From: JABDMH01 sp965223105
Lineage (GTDB): Bacteria > Bacteroidota > Bacteroidia > Chitinophagales > Saprospiraceae
Assembly (NCBI GenBank): GCA_965223105.1
Contig: OZ244987.1
Span: 7,936,001 to 8,000,000, forward strand
DNA: 64,000 nt
Direction: 5' to 3'
Part shown: positions 44,701-53,779 of the stretch, one piece after another
Layout: each line of letters begins with the position of its first letter
Numbering within the stretch: position 1 is the stretch's first letter
The notes under the pieces: model-generated
The model's database searches: none
What the model was told of the DNA's origin: nothing
The model's input: the letters and a program-made list of their open reading frames with translations, nothing else
Translations under genes and position numbers: made by a program

Positions 44701-45330
44701 CTGGACCAGCACTGCCAGGGCCATGGCGGCTAGCCCATACAGGAGTAGAAGTATTCGGATGTCTTGCTTTGTTAGTCTATCCTTAGATAATTCAGATAGG
44801 TAGAGAAAGTCTTCTCCGGAGCTGGTTAATATCGGAACACCGGGATTGGTGCTCAGGTGTACGTCTTTGGGAATACCTAAGTTTATATGACCAAAGGGAT
44901 GGGTACTCGATCCCAGTCTAATTGGGATCGACGATACTAAAAGAACTTGGTGTCCTAAGATCTTACTCTGCCTGGCTAGTATTCTGTAATAGTTGCCATT
45001 GCCATCACTGAAGTAAGGATTTTTTAAATCAAAATTTTCAGGTTTGGGTGATTTCGCTTTGTCGTTGGACCAAAAGGCCAGTCGGTTGTCGACAAAGATG
45101 AAAACTGAATAGGGCTTCTCCGACAATTCAAGCAGCCGACTGCGATTTTCGGGATCGCCCTGATCATCATCATTGAAGTAAGTGAGTATGGTACTCAGAA
45201 ATTCCGGGTCCTCATAAAGAGAGTTGATCTCCTCCTCAGCTTGATGAAGATAGCTTTCAAATTTGGCCTTTATATGTAGCGTTAGATCACGCTGCAGGAA
45301 CGTGTAGTGGGTGAAACCTGCACCGATCAA
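41737..45330 (-). CDS. large NtrY-like membrane sensor histidine kinase
   Basis: A 1197-residue sensor kinase. The N-terminal half carries an extracytoplasmic region followed by several transmembrane helices (between about 190 and 450). A second sensor region, another membrane segment and a HAMP domain (about 870-930) follow. The HisKA site is AHEIKNPLTPMR with His972, the NtrB/NtrY-type signature. The ATPase domain has NNLIKNAIQA, VSDNGKGIS and GTGLGLAIS. No response regulator gene is adjacent. The frame has no ATG at its 5' end: TTG at 45330 is the first usual start, but an in-frame hydrophobic stretch extends upstream to a stop near 45396. A start upstream with a rare codon is possible. 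Confidence 0.88.
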   Translation of the reverse strand: MIGAGFTHYTFLQRDLTLHIKAKFESYLHQAEEEINSLYEDPEFLSTILTYFNDDDQGDPENRSRLLELSEKPYSVFIFVDNRLAFWSNDKAKSPKPENFDLKNPYFSDGNGNYYRILARQSKILGHQVLLVSSIPIRLGSSTHPFGHINLGIPKDVHLSTNPGVPILTSSGEDFLYLSELSKDRLTKQDIRILLLLYGLAAMALAVLVQKITNLIKKRVGPWESIGFLIFTTVGIRTASMLFGFSDQFGVVKSCDASLMSPAFDISLADLLINICIFLWVSVYTINNLRLQIDSKNQRGKQILTSFLGYFMIAAGLIFLGRFCQQLIQNTSIDFNFESVFNLDRISILSLVGIILLLFTQFIWSAKLVSIIQKMEVPIPVKVGSGIAVLAFSIPVLQLVSPSIPWVPFLLVAGIFILLLDIFLEVKTPNFTWIVLWLVVLSGFSSILLFKFNQDKDIEIRTAIAQSLTEEIDTVALSEITRILEVVEEPLSQVGVRAQVIDLIENDFVNGSPYLKTHYHILFPKASALNQSDVIEREGHIFYRKAGLLDHYFLAIEGADGLNVLTAFAKKKNNPYSPLPSFVPAKNFKGIKILNEYEYAIYKDGRCTERSTSNYKMTLEEVIPPVNGIRLVYPNNRSELIYNNGEYVTLVGKKLTGLIKPVSLFSYLFVIIVVIILSLLILNSIFPYLPSEFNFTLSNQISLRNKIQVSVLTLIILSFIIIGLVTVFYFQTTAEKNSDEKLKQTASSLQYEIQENIRDDQTNAFDSVFKTSVWNLAIKYNTHIQLFDVDGILVQTSDQEAVDQGYLSDRISVEALIELKKQKESIHIDEDQRRGLQKRYKIAYLSLVTNGNKALGYVGLPVYPKSIDAGEQVKDFMGTLLNVYVFLLLIAGAFALAVANSITRPMTVLGQKLKEFKLGKSNEPLEWNTKDELGILIKEYNQMIVKLDESADLLAVTEREVAWREMAKQVAHEIKNPLTPMRLSIQHLQHAMQNADPIESRQLVQRVGITLIEQIDNLSRIAAEFSTFAKMPKPQYERIILNDLVASVHDLFKKRDDMDFNLYVPIDEIYVNADRSHLLRVLNNLIKNAIQAIPASRRGIIDIKLETKEDRTIIQVSDNGKGISREMREKVFYPNFTTKTSGTGLGLAISKNIIESFGGRIYFETSEGIGTKFFFELPLLQNSTMEIREAPITNRIS

Positions 45331-45481
45331 TAATACCGCTGCCAGAACCCAAAATAAGAGCGTATTTTTGAACTCTTTGATGACCTTATCGTTTTAGTGG
45401 ATTAAGATAAGCAATTTCAACTTATATTATAATTTTTTATAATTCATAAATGCTTTATTATAAGTAGAGTTTAAAAATTAT

Positions 45482-45900
45482 GGTGATCATTATTCACTCT
45501 ATCGCATATGCAATCTCAGGTTGTATCTGAGGAAAATCCGGACAACGTAGAGCACCACACCATCTAACGGATGGGGTCTTGCAGAAGTGCAGGATACAGA
45601 CAGTGTCACAGAAACCATACCGCCTTTTCGATTTTTCGAGAGGTAAGGGTGAAAACGTGCGGTAAGAGCGCACGCTACGGGATAGCAATATCAAGTAGGG
45701 ATAAACCTTGTGGGTTGAAATGCCATGTACATTTCAAACTGCCATGATTGGCAGGCCTGGTTGCTCGCCGGGTTGTTGTATACAGCATTTGAAAGGGGTA
45801 GGCAGATTGATCCCATTTGCGAAAATGGGGCTAGATAAATGATAGAGCATCCTTTCGTCAGAAAGGTTGACAGAATCCGGTTTATAGGATCTTGATCACC
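45482..45900 (+). ncRNA. rnpB: RNase P RNA (bacterial type A)
   Basis: The catalytic RNA that matures tRNA 5' ends. The ends pair as helix P1 (GGTGATCA at 45482-45489 with TGATCACC at 45893-45900). The conserved 5' P4 region GAGGAAAATCCGGAC lies at 45529-45543. CACAGAAACCATACCGCC follows near 45606, then AAGGGTGAAAACGTGCGGTAAGAGCGCAC at 45641-45670 in two conserved blocks, and the 3' P4 strand CAGAATCCGGTTTATAG at 45871-45887. Relative to the usual GAGGAAAGUCCGGG and CAGAACCCGGCUUA, two P4 pairs have changed from G-C to A-U on both strands. A terminator follows. No protein was called within it. Confidence 0.93.
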
Positions 45901-45908
45901 ATTAATAC

Positions 45909-45938
45909 AAAGCCCTTCAACTTGATTGAGGGGCTTTT
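45909..45938. terminator. bidirectional terminator between rnpB and porV
   Basis: AAAGCCCTTCAA pairs with TTGAGGGGCTTT around a five-base loop (one mismatch or G-U near the middle), followed by TTTT. It ends rnpB on the plus strand. Its mirror form, with A runs on the left, can end porV on the minus strand. Confidence 0.8.
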
Positions 45939-45968
45939 ATCTTATTCGCTCTTCCTTTACTTGCAAGT

Positions 45969-47186
45969 CTACGTACCCGCTGGAATGTCGGTTTCTCCGG
46001 TACCAAAGTCAAACAGGAGTGAAAACCTTAGCGTCTTGTCTAATGGATTGCTGGTTTGCTGCGTAGCACCTGTACTGATCAGATATGAGAGGTTAATCCC
46101 AAAGACATTGTATTTCAGACCCAGTCCGGCGGTGATGTAGGTTCTTGCTCCCTTAAGGGCATTTTCGTGAAAATACCCTGCCCGAAGGGCAAACTGCTTG
46201 TCATACCAATATTCAGCTCCAATCGAATAGGTAAACTCCTTAAGCTCCTCGCTAAAACCACCTGGCGCATCTGACCAGGAGCCCAACACTCCACTAAAGA
46301 AAGATTTTTCTCGATGGTCATTGATGCCGTTTCCATCATCATCGACAAATTCATGTTGTGGTGTAGGCACCATTAATTTATTGATGTCTGCTGTAAAGGT
46401 AATCTGATTGTAGTCATCTATATCCATTTCCCAAGCGGTACCAAAGCCGAAGTTTACTGGTAGAAAGTCATTGGTAATCTTAGTATAAGAGATCTTCGAA
46501 CCCATATTAGACAAAGAGAGACCAAAGGCCAAATTGCTGGTCTCCAATGGCAGACTGTAGTAAAAAGAGATATCAGCGGCTCCTGCTACACCAGGATTGA
46601 TATCAATCCCACCTACCTGCTGACCTGCGGCCAGGTTAGAGTAGATAAATTTTCCATTAATTCCCACTGAAAAACTCTCACCCAGTTTTCGGGCAAATCC
46701 AACCGCGAGTTCGAACTCATTTGGTCTTCCAAATCCAGCAGGTTCACCCACGTCATTGGTAAACTGGATATCACCCAATGAGAAATACCTCAGGCTGAAA
46801 CCCAGGGTCTGGAGATCATCTATGCGCCGATAACCGGAAAGGTAAGCCAGATATACATCTTGTAAGCCGAGGGAGCGTAGCCATGGGGAGTAAGTAGCCG
46901 AGAGGGCAAAATCACTTTCGACAAAGGCCAACTTACTGGTGTTGATGTGCATACTATTGGCATCTGGAGAGATGGCAACTCCGGCATCGCCCATGGCACC
47001 AGATCGGGCATCGGGGGTAATGCGTAAAAACGGTACTGCAGTTGGGATCGCATTTGCACATGGCCCACCACCCAGCGCTTCATAGTTTCCACTGCCCACA
47101 GGATTCTCAATGCATTGCCCTTTTAAATCGAACTGGTCAGCAGCAAAAAATATCACAAAACAAATAAGTATAGGTGCTCGTCGCAT
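45969..47186 (-). CDS. porV: type IX secretion outer membrane shuttle protein PorV
   Basis: An outer membrane beta-barrel that collects cargo from the translocon and brings it to the sortase PorU. It is 405 residues, with a signal peptide (about 1-23, ending LKGQ) and the family hallmark PFLRITPDARSGAMGDAGVAISPDANSMH in two adjoining blocks (about 50-77). A FadL-like barrel follows, with a loop insertion containing DDDGNGINDHREKSF. Also called LptO. It lies downstream of porU on the same strand with its own -7 box. Confidence 0.95.
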   Translation of the reverse strand: MRRAPILICFVIFFAADQFDLKGQCIENPVGSGNYEALGGGPCANAIPTAVPFLRITPDARSGAMGDAGVAISPDANSMHINTSKLAFVESDFALSATYSPWLRSLGLQDVYLAYLSGYRRIDDLQTLGFSLRYFSLGDIQFTNDVGEPAGFGRPNEFELAVGFARKLGESFSVGINGKFIYSNLAAGQQVGGIDINPGVAGAADISFYYSLPLETSNLAFGLSLSNMGSKISYTKITNDFLPVNFGFGTAWEMDIDDYNQITFTADINKLMVPTPQHEFVDDDGNGINDHREKSFFSGVLGSWSDAPGGFSEELKEFTYSIGAEYWYDKQFALRAGYFHENALKGARTYITAGLGLKYNVFGINLSYLISTGATQQTSNPLDKTLRFSLLFDFGTGETDIPAGT

Positions 47187-47218
47187 AATTATCTTTAAGA
47201 TTCGTCAATTTCGGACTG

Positions 47219-47226
47219 CAAATATA
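47219..47226 (-). promoter_or_regulatory. -7 box for porV
   Basis: On the minus strand the sequence reads TATATTTG, an exact TAnnTTTG match, 33 bases before the porV ATG. No exact TTG was seen at -33. It suggests that porV can be expressed separately from porU. Confidence 0.5.
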
Positions 47227-47326
47227 ACGACCGGTCTGAATTTTTAGTTTGTACCATAGATTGAACTCTTTCACAATGGCTAATTATCTATTTGGGCTCA
47301 ACATGTTTGGGGAAAAATCAACGATT

Positions 47327-50300
47327 TTAACGCAAGATTACCAGCTTCTCAAGCTCACTCCGGTTCTTCAGGATCTGCCCGCTACCTCCTTCAGCCTTGA
47401 TGGTAACTCTGTAGATATAGATCCCGTTGGCCAGTGGGTCACCATACTCGTCCCTTCCATCCCATTTAACATCACGGGATAGCGTAGAAGAAGCTTTCAC
47501 TGTCTGTTCCAGGGTTTTTACCAACCTACCTGACACCGTAAGTATATCCACCCGGATGTCAATCTCAACATTGGGAAACTGATGCTCAAATTGAAAGCAA
47601 GTGCTTTCATTGAAGGGATTCGGATAGTTTAAGACATGCCGTAATCCGGACTGGGCTTCATTTACAACCACAAACTCAGAAAAAGACTCACTTGAATTAT
47701 TGGCGATATCCCAGGCCTTGATGGTAATTGAATGCTGACCCAAGTCAAGGTTACTGAGTGGATAACTGACCCGTCCTGCCCGATAGTCGTCCTGTTCGGC
47801 CTCATAGAAATCATTCAAGACAATGGTATTTTGAAAGTTGTTGTCGATGATCGCAGTTAAGTCATGCCCAATGCTATTGCCAATGACATTGATTCCGTTA
47901 TCATCAGATAGTTTCAACAAGAGTGTCGGATTGCTGCTTATGATGCCTCCAAAGACAAAATCTTCATTGTCCATGAAAATTTCAATTTCTGGCCCTGTCT
48001 CATCTGTCAGTCCGTTGGGATCGGTTCCACCTACCACAATATCATTAAACGAACCAGCTGCATCAACAGGGGTACCATCTTCAGCATAATAGCTGATCTT
48101 GCCTTCACCATATACATAGTTTATATCCTTGGGTACGACAAAGGTGAATTCAAATTGTCCATTCACTACACTGACCAATCCTTTAAAAATGACGCTCTTT
48201 TGGAGCCGGAATTCGCGTTCTGAACTGCCTTTGTCTTGAGCTAAAGTTTTCAATGTCAAGGCTTTGTCAAAAATGGTGGGATAGATCTTGCCGTTAAATC
48301 CTGTGGCCAATTGACCATCTGCTGTAAGAACTTCCCCTGAAACTGTGATCTTTTTCAGGGCCTTCAAAGTATCTGGACTACCCAAATCAATGGCTTTCCC
48401 ATTGATTTTTGTGGTACGCACCTTGTAGTCTGGCATGGCCAGCCGCAATGCTGGATCTCCTAAAAGAGTGAATTTACGTGCGTTGGAAATGTCAGATGGT
48501 CGAGAATTTTTGGAGTTCTTCAAAATATCTCCAATCGCAGGAATTTTGCCGTTGGTGGGTGCAAAAAGATGATTAAAGACTGATTCCGTTAGTCGTTCAT
48601 TGCTGTTAGCATAAACTGCACGCACAGTAGTAAAGAGGGCTATAGCTCCCCCGTTGGGGTTACTTATGGTCAACTCGCCCGCAGTGATTTTCTTGGGGTT
48701 GTCATATCCGGCAAAAGAGCAGGTGGCAGTGATCAGTAAAGGTAGCCTGTCGATGTTGTTCCAGGTATCGATATCTTCTCGTTGCAAAATTCGTTCCTGT
48801 GCCCAACCATTAGACCCACCATGCCCGAGATAATTGACCACCAACTGCCCCTTAAAAAGACTTTGGTTAATTGCTTCTTTAGCCTTGAAGTTAAAAACAC
48901 CTCCCGGCGTGTTCTCCTGGGCAAAAGCATCGATATAGATCTTGTTGATATTAAAAAACGGGTACTTTCTTGCTACTGATTCGGCTATATTGTCAGCATT
49001 TACAAGGTGTCGGTCATTATCTTCATCATCGGCTACAAACAAGGTATTGATTCGCCAATTACCTAATGTCTTGTCAGCGGTTTCATATTTAATAATCTTA
49101 TCTACAACCAGATTTGCTTCATCTGGGGTGCGTATAGGTATACGTCCCACGGCTATATCCAAATCTCCACGCAAAGTACCGCCTTCCCCATCTTCGAGAA
49201 GAGCATAATAATCATCACTTGGGAAAGCGGTGATGGGATGAAGTGACGTATTCGTCTCCCAAACTGGAATAAAGGATTCATCGCTAAGATCACTATAGAT
49301 ATGACGGTAATCAAAAGAACCATCGCCAAACAACAACATGTATTTGAGCGGTACTTCTTTTATATAGAGGTAACGAGCAAAATCACGAATAGCTGTAGGA
49401 TCTACTCGACCACTGCTAAATTCATTAAGCACCTGATCGATGGTTGCCAAACCAACTCGATATCCGTTTTGGGTTTGCCTAAACTCAGCCAGCTTTTTGG
49501 CTGCATTTTCAAAATCCGGATGGTAAATCATCAAATAATCAATGCCACCCAATGCGTGTAGATTTTGAGGTTCGATTTTACCTACCGGTTCCACTGGAAG
49601 TGCGTTGGCTTGCTCAAAGGCAATGAATCGGCGAAGTCGATTGCTGGAAACCGCAAAATTTACGCTCCCACTTGATTCGAAAGCGACAATACCAGGTCTC
49701 ATAGGATCGGTTACTTCCCAAATCTGATCTCCTTCGTTTACGCCAAGAAGCTGATAGCGAGTAGCAGAGGCATTTATGGATTCTGGATCTGCAAAGATGA
49801 GTTGGTTTCCAGTATAGTTTAAAGTACGTCGAAAATTTAACGTAATGAAATCTAACCAACCTATGTTGTTGTTACCCTGGTCGGGATAGGAGACTTTTAC
49901 AGATGGAGTGTTACTGAAATTTAGGGATTGCGTAATCGATCCCAATTTAGCATAGTCAGCTTCAATTTCATCGGTTCTTGCGCTCGAGATGGTTCGTGAT
50001 ATTTGTTGATCACCAATGGTATAAATCACATTGGATGCCACCGAAGATCGGGCTGCAAAAACCGAACGGATGTGTAGTGGCTCACCCGGTTGTATGTCAT
50101 CAAAGTCAAATTGATCGGTGAAATCTTTTTCGCGATCCGTTCGAAACAGATCTCCGAGCCAACGTCGTCCAGAACCCTGCAAATTGGCATTATCAGCAAA
50201 ATGAAGCAGGTTGTGTTGCTCCAATTCATAGTGCTGGTGCGAGAGATAAGTACTGGTTTCATATTCAGCAGATGAAAGAACCTCTATGGGAGCAATCCGA

Positions 50301-50752
50301 ACTCCATTTTCCCCACCGATCTTAATGAAGTAATAATTTCTAAAGTCGTATGGGTTTGTCTCAAAAACGAAGACCTCCTCATCAGGTGCGAAAATCCAAC
50401 GATTGGGTCCTTGACCGTAGAATAGGATGTAATCCGTCGGATCGAAGTTTCCGTCATCCTCCCCCACAACGAGAATTGGGATCTCTGCAAGATCACTGAT
50501 TCTTGCCGAGTCTATGGCTTCTGGTAACACTCCACCACTTTGACCCAACAACTTGATCTGCCTGGGATCAATGGTTGTGGGATTTAGCCCCAATTGCTCC
50601 AATGATTCATAGGTTATGATGTGGATTCCCTCTTTTCTCACCCCCAATTTATAGACATCACCATCAGCAAGTGAAGACCGGGTTACTTGTGCATTTGCCA
50701 GAATTAGGGAGCTGCCGGCGATCAAGGACAAGAAAATGGTTTTACCAATCAT
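47327..50752 (-). CDS. porU: type IX secretion sortase PorU (gingipain-like C25 peptidase)
   Basis: The outer-surface enzyme that removes C-terminal sorting signals and attaches cargo to the cell surface. It is 1141 residues, with a signal peptide (about 1-21). An N-terminal region precedes the C25 peptidase domain, in which the catalytic pair is visible: His644 in NYLGHGG and Cys678 in TATCSFAGYD. The C-terminal part ends with a FlgD-like/sorting-type domain (LNYPNPFNESTCFQF, then WDGRDEYGDPLANGIYIYRV). It should process the 12-repeat protein in this window. Its -7 box lies at 50808-50815. Confidence 0.96.
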   Translation of the reverse strand: MIGKTIFLSLIAGSSLILANAQVTRSSLADGDVYKLGVRKEGIHIITYESLEQLGLNPTTIDPRQIKLLGQSGGVLPEAIDSARISDLAEIPILVVGEDDGNFDPTDYILFYGQGPNRWIFAPDEEVFVFETNPYDFRNYYFIKIGGENGVRIAPIEVLSSAEYETSTYLSHQHYELEQHNLLHFADNANLQGSGRRWLGDLFRTDREKDFTDQFDFDDIQPGEPLHIRSVFAARSSVASNVIYTIGDQQISRTISSARTDEIEADYAKLGSITQSLNFSNTPSVKVSYPDQGNNNIGWLDFITLNFRRTLNYTGNQLIFADPESINASATRYQLLGVNEGDQIWEVTDPMRPGIVAFESSGSVNFAVSSNRLRRFIAFEQANALPVEPVGKIEPQNLHALGGIDYLMIYHPDFENAAKKLAEFRQTQNGYRVGLATIDQVLNEFSSGRVDPTAIRDFARYLYIKEVPLKYMLLFGDGSFDYRHIYSDLSDESFIPVWETNTSLHPITAFPSDDYYALLEDGEGGTLRGDLDIAVGRIPIRTPDEANLVVDKIIKYETADKTLGNWRINTLFVADDEDNDRHLVNADNIAESVARKYPFFNINKIYIDAFAQENTPGGVFNFKAKEAINQSLFKGQLVVNYLGHGGSNGWAQERILQREDIDTWNNIDRLPLLITATCSFAGYDNPKKITAGELTISNPNGGAIALFTTVRAVYANSNERLTESVFNHLFAPTNGKIPAIGDILKNSKNSRPSDISNARKFTLLGDPALRLAMPDYKVRTTKINGKAIDLGSPDTLKALKKITVSGEVLTADGQLATGFNGKIYPTIFDKALTLKTLAQDKGSSEREFRLQKSVIFKGLVSVVNGQFEFTFVVPKDINYVYGEGKISYYAEDGTPVDAAGSFNDIVVGGTDPNGLTDETGPEIEIFMDNEDFVFGGIISSNPTLLLKLSDDNGINVIGNSIGHDLTAIIDNNFQNTIVLNDFYEAEQDDYRAGRVSYPLSNLDLGQHSITIKAWDIANNSSESFSEFVVVNEAQSGLRHVLNYPNPFNESTCFQFEHQFPNVEIDIRVDILTVSGRLVKTLEQTVKASSTLSRDVKWDGRDEYGDPLANGIYIYRVTIKAEGGSGQILKNRSELEKLVILR

Positions 50753-50807
50753 GTGATGGTCTGTTGGTTACAAGTGAATTGACTATTGACTCGGGTGACT
50801 GTCAATA

Positions 50808-50815
50808 CAAAGATA
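50808..50815 (-). promoter_or_regulatory. -7 box for porU
   Basis: On the minus strand this reads TATCTTTG, an exact TAnnTTTG match located in the 102-base gap between the YfhO-like gene and porU. It leaves a leader of about 50 bases. The -33 half is poor. Confidence 0.5.
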
Positions 50816-50854
50816 ACGATCATACAACTTGCCTATTGCAGATTCATTGTCAGC

Positions 50855-53704
50855 TTACAGACGCTCTACTACTACTTCAAATTCATCAATATGAAGATCA
50901 ACAAACTGGGGATTCCAGATATATGCTCTCATTATGTGGTCACCTTTTGGTATCGTGATGATCCTTTGCCATTGGGTTTTGGTCCACTCTTCTTCCTTTC
51001 CGTCTCGCAGCGCATATGATTTTGACTCTATAACCTGATCATATTGATCGAGCAAAGCAAAAACAAGACTGGCCTTAGTGGCATTTGTTCCTCGGTGTCT
51101 AACGGCCAGTTTAAGCCGGAATGATGTGATAGAATCGAACCTAACACTCTTTGACCAGGTTGCACTGAATTTCAACTCAGATATTTTCTGATAGCGATTG
51201 CCATTTTTTTCCAAGGTTATTTCCCTTCCCAGATCCCGCCAACCCTTTGCATATCCCTCATAAGCATTATATGAACTCAAAAAGATGTCATTACGGTTTG
51301 GTTTGACCATGAGCGACCTGTAACTTCCTTTATCAAGGACTTCCTGGGCTGCGTGCCTTTCAACCAAGTAGTTCCAGAAGATATCGTCTTGCTGACAAGT
51401 CGAGCGAGACCGATAGGTGTACTCAGTGCTTTGGTTCTTGATCATGGCACGAAAACGATGGAAGTCACGCCAGTCCAAAAATCGATCGAGCACCGATGTT
51501 GAATCAAAGAGAGTAAGTTGATCTACCTGGTTAATGATCTGATCTGATCCCCTGATCACAGGTAAATCCGCAGCCTCATAGCCAGAGATGATCAGCAGAG
51601 TGATGGCGATGATTCCGCCAAAGATCCACCAGCCGGAGACTGCAAGATATAAGAAGGCTATACCAACCAGGAACAGGCTCGCGACGCTGATGTACAAAGT
51701 ATTTAGTAATGGTCCTGGATGGTATTCTACCCGAATACGATGGGCTCCTTGGGGTACCTTCACCCCAGTGAGATTCTGGTCTGCTCTTATTACTTCGAGC
51801 CTATGATCACCTGCAAAGGCACGCCATTTTGGCAGGTAGTTTTGATTGAGAATGAGGATACGGGGATAACGGGCGACCACATCAAATTCAAATCTATTGG
51901 GATTGAAGCTCACTATCCTGATGGAGTCACTATTTGTAAAAGTAAGAGGCCTGGATCGATAAAATCCATGGTCAAGGAGCGTATCATGGTGAGATAAGAA
52001 GGCGAACCCTTGTTCTAGGGACTTTTCGTAGTATGGCGAGTTATCAAATGCGATATAACCATTGTATTGATAGGGGCTATACCCGTCCCAACTGGGCTCC
52101 TTAAATAGCATATGCGTATTTCGATAGACTTGACCAAAGTGCAGGGTGCGATCGCTGTTGGAGCCCAGGGGATTAAGTAAAGAGGGCAGGGGGAAACCTT
52201 GTGGCAGTTTAGCCAGACACTCTTGCATGGTGGAGAGCTTATCATCCGAAAAGACAGAAACTCGTCCATTCAATTGGGTGGCCACAAAGACATCTAATGC
52301 TGCAATCATTAAAAAACCCATCCGTAGGTGATTTCTCCTTCCAAAAAATGTAGGGAGGAGTACAATGGCAGCGAGCAAGACACAGGCCGTTAGCGATTGC
52401 AAGATCAGCGCTTCTCCAGCGGTGTCAATGGATAGTCGAAGTACTTTGCCCACATTGACAGTTCTGGTAACCAGAAAATAGAGAAAGATTATACCACAAC
52501 TGACCATAAGTGGCAAAGCCACCACTCTTAAATGGCGAAAGAGACTTTGTACATTGTCGGATCTTCGATCAATTGTGGCAGTGGCCACCATGAGAAGACA
52601 TAGGATTGTAAAATATCTGAATAAGGAGGGAAATCTGAAAAGGTCCCAGAGGGGCAGGTGATTGGCAATGCCTCTAATGGGTAACTCTTTGGCTAGCGCC
52701 AAGGCAAGTGAAAGTAAAGCAAGAATCCACCAGATGCTGTCTTTACGAAACGAACGCAAACCCATCAACAGTAGCAGTAGTACTGGAATCCCCATGTAAA
52801 TGTTCATGATGGATTGTTCGGCATTCCAAAAGCTATCGTAGGATTTTACTGTGGTAAATGGAAAGAGAAGACTTATCAAGAACTTAAATTCATAAGAACC
52901 GATTAAGCCAGCATCAACGGTAAGTCCTTCCCCTCTTGCCAGGTTGTGTTTAAGGTCCAGGAACACCGCGATCAGTAAGGCACAGCTCAACAAACAGAGC
53001 ATGAAGAGCCGAACCATAGCGACTAGGTACTTCGCATTGCTGTATTTTCTTCTCCGATTTTTAATAAGATCGGCTACGAATATGCCACCCAGGATATACA
53101 TGGTTACGATGGTCATTCCTGGATACCCACCACTAGCCAAACAAAAGAAGCAAATAACAAAGGCGAATGCCTTCGACCACTTCAGGTGAGTTCTAAAAAT
53201 AAGATAATTTGTAAGTACATGCGGTATCCAAGCCCCTGCAACGATCCATCCCAAGTGTTGTGCATGACCTATAAAGAAGCCAGACATGGGGAAGATCAAT
53301 GCTGCCACGGTTGAGCTGTAGCGTGAACGGCCAAAGTGGCGGCAGAAGCGGAAAATCCCCCAGCTGGCGATTAAGAGATGGATGAGATACTCTATATTGA
53401 GGCTGTAAAAACCATAACCCCTCAATATTCCAAGTAGGGAGGCAATGGGATACCAGGTTTCAGGAGAAGTGCCTTGGGCAAATCCATGTAATTGATAGGG
53501 ATTCCAAAATGGGACTATTCCATTGCGAAAGGCATCAATGACATAATACCTCCAAGGGAGTGAAATATCCAGAGCATCCCACTTCAAAGTATAGGAAAAC
53601 GTGGTAAGCTGCCAGAATCCAAGTAGAATGATAGTCGACACAAAGAATGCTGGCCAACTTTTTGAAGAGCTTGAGAAAACAGTGGCGGTCCTCAGATCGT
53701 TCAA
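50855..53704 (-). CDS. YfhO-family multipass membrane protein
   Basis: A 949-residue inner membrane protein of the YfhO-like group, whose members resemble glycosyltransferase-C-type proteins and are linked to glycosylation of cell-wall or surface polymers. Many transmembrane helices occur in about 20-480 and three in 660-720. A large hydrophilic C-terminal region follows (about 730-949). The early loop FWNPYQLHGFAQGTSPETWYP fits the substrate loop of this family. It lies between porP and porU. A role in decorating type IX cargo with sugar is conceivable but only inferred. Confidence 0.85.
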   Translation of the reverse strand: MNDLRTATVFSSSSKSWPAFFVSTIILLGFWQLTTFSYTLKWDALDISLPWRYYVIDAFRNGIVPFWNPYQLHGFAQGTSPETWYPIASLLGILRGYGFYSLNIEYLIHLLIASWGIFRFCRHFGRSRYSSTVAALIFPMSGFFIGHAQHLGWIVAGAWIPHVLTNYLIFRTHLKWSKAFAFVICFFCLASGGYPGMTIVTMYILGGIFVADLIKNRRRKYSNAKYLVAMVRLFMLCLLSCALLIAVFLDLKHNLARGEGLTVDAGLIGSYEFKFLISLLFPFTTVKSYDSFWNAEQSIMNIYMGIPVLLLLLMGLRSFRKDSIWWILALLSLALALAKELPIRGIANHLPLWDLFRFPSLFRYFTILCLLMVATATIDRRSDNVQSLFRHLRVVALPLMVSCGIIFLYFLVTRTVNVGKVLRLSIDTAGEALILQSLTACVLLAAIVLLPTFFGRRNHLRMGFLMIAALDVFVATQLNGRVSVFSDDKLSTMQECLAKLPQGFPLPSLLNPLGSNSDRTLHFGQVYRNTHMLFKEPSWDGYSPYQYNGYIAFDNSPYYEKSLEQGFAFLSHHDTLLDHGFYRSRPLTFTNSDSIRIVSFNPNRFEFDVVARYPRILILNQNYLPKWRAFAGDHRLEVIRADQNLTGVKVPQGAHRIRVEYHPGPLLNTLYISVASLFLVGIAFLYLAVSGWWIFGGIIAITLLIISGYEAADLPVIRGSDQIINQVDQLTLFDSTSVLDRFLDWRDFHRFRAMIKNQSTEYTYRSRSTCQQDDIFWNYLVERHAAQEVLDKGSYRSLMVKPNRNDIFLSSYNAYEGYAKGWRDLGREITLEKNGNRYQKISELKFSATWSKSVRFDSITSFRLKLAVRHRGTNATKASLVFALLDQYDQVIESKSYALRDGKEEEWTKTQWQRIITIPKGDHIMRAYIWNPQFVDLHIDEFEVVVERL

Positions 53705-53732
53705 TTGTGTAAAATGCGCATATTAGAACCCA

Positions 53733-53740
53733 CAAAAGTA
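53733..53740 (-). promoter_or_regulatory. -7 box for the YfhO-like gene
   Basis: On the minus strand the sequence is TACTTTTG, an exact TAnnTTTG match, 29 bases before the start codon at 53704. It lies in the 75-base divergent region shared with the PorP-like gene. Confidence 0.45.
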
Positions 53741-53779
53741 AGTGATTACAGTGATCACTTATAGAATGATGTGTATAGT

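Noticed and set aside
45494..45694. 66-residue minus-strand open frame
   Set aside because: It lies within the RNase P RNA gene, whose conserved elements explain the sequence.
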